Below are positions 54,426 through 64,000 of a stretch of DNA of 64,000 nt, in pieces. The stretch's first letter is position 1. Every line of letters starts with the position of its first letter. Position numbers and translations under genes: made by a program. Location: contig NC_060911.1 in the NCBI RefSeq assembly GCF_014805685.1, positions 5,308,212-5,372,211 of the forward strand, written 5' to 3'. The stretch is from Silurus meridionalis (lineage: Eukaryota; Chordata; Actinopteri; Siluriformes; Siluridae). The notes under the pieces are model-generated. The model made no database searches and had not been told where the DNA came from. It saw only the letters and a program-made list of their open reading frames with translations.

Positions 54426-55937
54426 CAGTGCCCTCCACAATTATTGGCACCCCTGTTTAAGATGTGGTCGTGGACTTCAAAAAATTCTCTTTTTTTTAAA
54501 AACAACATAGAACCCAAATGCAAAAAAAGAGAAAAATCCAACCTTTTATTTAAGTACATTACTTTGGTGGTAAAAAAAATCACACATTTAGGGGAAAAAA
54601 AAAAAACTTGAAATCATGTGTGCCACAATTATTGGCACCCCTAACAATTCCTCTGAAAATTTTAATTGTTTTTTTTTTTTTATATATATATTTTTCTGTA
54701 GTTGCTAAGGTTGGTCAGGGTATCTAGGGACTTTTAATTAGTAATTCATGATTTCCTGTTTCCCTGGGGTATAAATATGACGTGACACAGAGGCCTAATT
54801 CTCTTACCCATTTGTCAACATGGCAAAGACAAGAGAACACACCATTCAAGTAAGGCAGATGTGTGTCGACCTTCATAAGTCAGGCAATGGCTACAAGAAA
54901 ATAGCCACTCGCCTTAACTTGCCGGTATCTACAGTCAGAGGAATCATTAAGAAGTTTAAAACAACTGGAACAGTGACAAACAAGGCTGGAAGAGGTCCCA
55001 AGTTTATCTTGCCACAACGCACAGTGAGGAGGATGGTAAGAGAAGTAAAAAAATTTCCCAAGCTCACCGTCACAGAATTGCATCAAAGAGTGGCATCTTG
55101 GGGTCACAGAGTCTCCAAAACAACCATCAGACGCTCTCTACATGCCAACAAGCTGTTTGGGAGGCATGCAAGGAAAAAGCCTTTTCTCACTAACACTCAC
55201 AAACGTAAACGTCTGGAGTTTGCTAAGCGGTACTGGGACTTCAACTGGGATCGTGTGCTTTGGTCAGATGAGACTAAGATTGAGCTTTTTGGCAACAAAC
55301 ACTCTAAGTGGGTCTGGCGTAAAACAAAAGATGAGTATGCCGAAAAGCACCTCATGCCCACCGTGAAGTATGGTGGAGGATCTGTGATGCTGTGGGCCTG
55401 TTTCTCTTCCAAAGGCCCTGGGAACCTTGTTAGGGTGCATGGCATTATGAACGCTTTGAAGTACCAGGATATTTTAAATAAAAACCTGATGGCCTCTGCC
55501 AGAAAGCTGAAGATGGCCTCAACCCAATCGAAAACCTGTGGAGCGAGCTAAAGAGAAGAGTGCATAAGAGAGGACCCAGGACACTGGATGATCTAGAAAG
55601 ATTGTGCAAAGAAGAATGGTCAAAAATCCCTCTCTCTGTGTTCTCCAATCTTGTGAAATGTTATAGGAGGAGATTAAGTGCTGTCTTGTTGGCAAAAGGA
55701 GGTTGTACAAAGTATTAACATCAGGGGTGCCAATAATTGTGGGACACATGATTTCAAGTTTTTTTTTTCTTTCTAAATGTGTGATTTTTTTACCACCAAA
55801 GTAATGTACTTAAATAAAAGGTTGGATTTTTCTCTTTTTTTGCATTTGGGTTCTATGTTGTTTTAAAAAAAAGGAGAATTTTTTGAAGTCCACGACCACA
55901 TCTTAAACAGGGGTGCCAATAATTGTGGAGGGCACTG
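54426..55937 (+). mobile_element. Tc1-like transposon with long inverted repeats and internally deleted transposase
   Basis: 1512 bp flanked by TA dinucleotides (54424-54425 and 55938-55939). Ends begin CAGTGCCCTCCACAATTATT and its complement. The inverted repeats reach about 215 bp (54426-54643 and 55722-55937), and the GGCACCCC motif occurs at both outer and inner ends, as in the IR/DR subgroup. The transposase lies between. The copy looks fairly young because the two arms are still nearly identical. It sits between cox15 and cutc. Confidence 0.95.
54820..55718 (+). pseudogene. Tc1-like transposase, broken by an internal deletion
   Basis: An open frame from ATG 54820 carries the paired helix-turn-helix DNA-binding part (MAKTREHTIQ..., GRGPKFILPQRTVRRM) and the first catalytic Asp in VLWSDETKIELFG. 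After KLKM, near 55517, the frame jumps to sequence that normally lies much further on; the following NPIENLWSELKRR (third catalytic residue) is in another frame and runs to TAA near 55718. The block around the second catalytic Asp (usually QDND) is missing. A single deletion with a frameshift explains this, so this copy cannot make active enzyme. Confidence 0.93.
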
Positions 55938-55959
55938 TATGTGCTTCTTCCCATTCAAT

Positions 55960-56225
55960 TTTCTCTTGAACTAGGAGATTTAAACCTGTTCCAACATGAC
56001 AATGCCCCTATGCACAAAGCCTGCTCCAAGTACCTGACTTTACTAACACCTTTGTGGCTGAGTGAGCTCAAATCTCCACAACCACTCTCAGGAATCTAGT
56101 GAAAAAATCTTCCTAGAAGATTGGAGGATATTATAATGCAAATGGAAACTAAATGTGGAATGGGATGTTCAAAAAGTACATACAAGTCTTATGGTCAGGT
56201 GTCCAAAAACGTTTGTCTGTAGTGA
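55960..56225. mobile_element. Tc1-like relic between the full Tc1 element and cutc
   Basis: TGACAATGCCCCTATGCACA, TGACTTTACTAACACCTTTG and GGTCAGGTGTCCAAAAACGT belong to the same family as 15740-16035. Ends about 90 nt before the first coding exon of cutc. Confidence 0.55.
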
Positions 56226-56312
56226 ACATGTGTAGTGAGTCTGGTCTTAACTCTGGTCCTGCTCATTTCATGGACCTAAATGAACCTTCTCTATTTTCTG
56301 TGCTTATGCAGG

Positions 56313-63927
<7,615 letters not shown>

Positions 63928-64000
63928 TGGCACTATGAAACGGGCTGGGCTCTTTTTAGGGAGCAGGTCCTCCTTGAACTGGAGACAGTCCCTATGTCTG

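Overview
The window is vertebrate nuclear DNA, most likely from a teleost fish. It is AT-rich, has introns with GT/AG borders, many CA and TA microsatellites, and dense Tc1-like, hAT-like, L2-like and RTE-like relics plus tRNA-derived SINEs. I cannot name the species from the sequence alone.

Three protein-coding genes could be assembled exon by exon; all introns begin GT and end AG and every junction keeps frame. (1) kcnip2 (Kv channel-interacting protein 2), + strand, coding exons 11440-25698, 240 aa in the isoform that starts with a hydrophobic N-terminal exon; a 90-nt in-frame cassette exon at 16358-16447 carries the basic/Cys-Cys segment typical of KChIP2. (2) cox15 (heme A synthase of cytochrome c oxidase assembly), - strand, nine coding exons from 50786 down to 30745, 405 aa. 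(3) cutc (copper homeostasis protein CutC homologue), + strand, eight coding exons 56313-63927, 251 aa. kcnip2 and cox15 are convergent; cox15 and cutc are divergent (head to head), as I recall CUTC and COX15 being arranged in human. Both cox15 and CutC relate to metal/heme handling, and candidate ETS, E-box, YY1 and NRF-1 sites lie between them.

Layout: 1-11.4 kb is non-coding with repeats (L2-like LINE at 4.2-5.7 kb, hAT-like elements at 6.0-7.1 kb, SINE at 9.7 kb); 11.4-25.7 kb is kcnip2; 25.7-30.7 kb is the convergent 3' region; 30.7-50.8 kb is cox15; 50.8-56.3 kb is the divergent intergenic or 5' region, holding a 1.5-kb Tc1-like transposon; 56.3-63.9 kb is cutc.

The most unusual structure is cox15 intron 6 (36240-41726). 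About 98% of its 5.5 kb is one tandem minisatellite, C/T-rich on the + strand and therefore G/A-rich in the cox15 transcript. It ends only about 18 nt from the 3' splice site. Other notable items: a cox15 5' splice site that runs directly into a CA microsatellite; a pogo/Tigger-like element (43547-44763) with a GC-rich core holding a large inverted repeat and 19-bp tandem repeats; a small inverted-repeat element lying within a TA microsatellite; and a changed residue in a well-conserved CutC motif.
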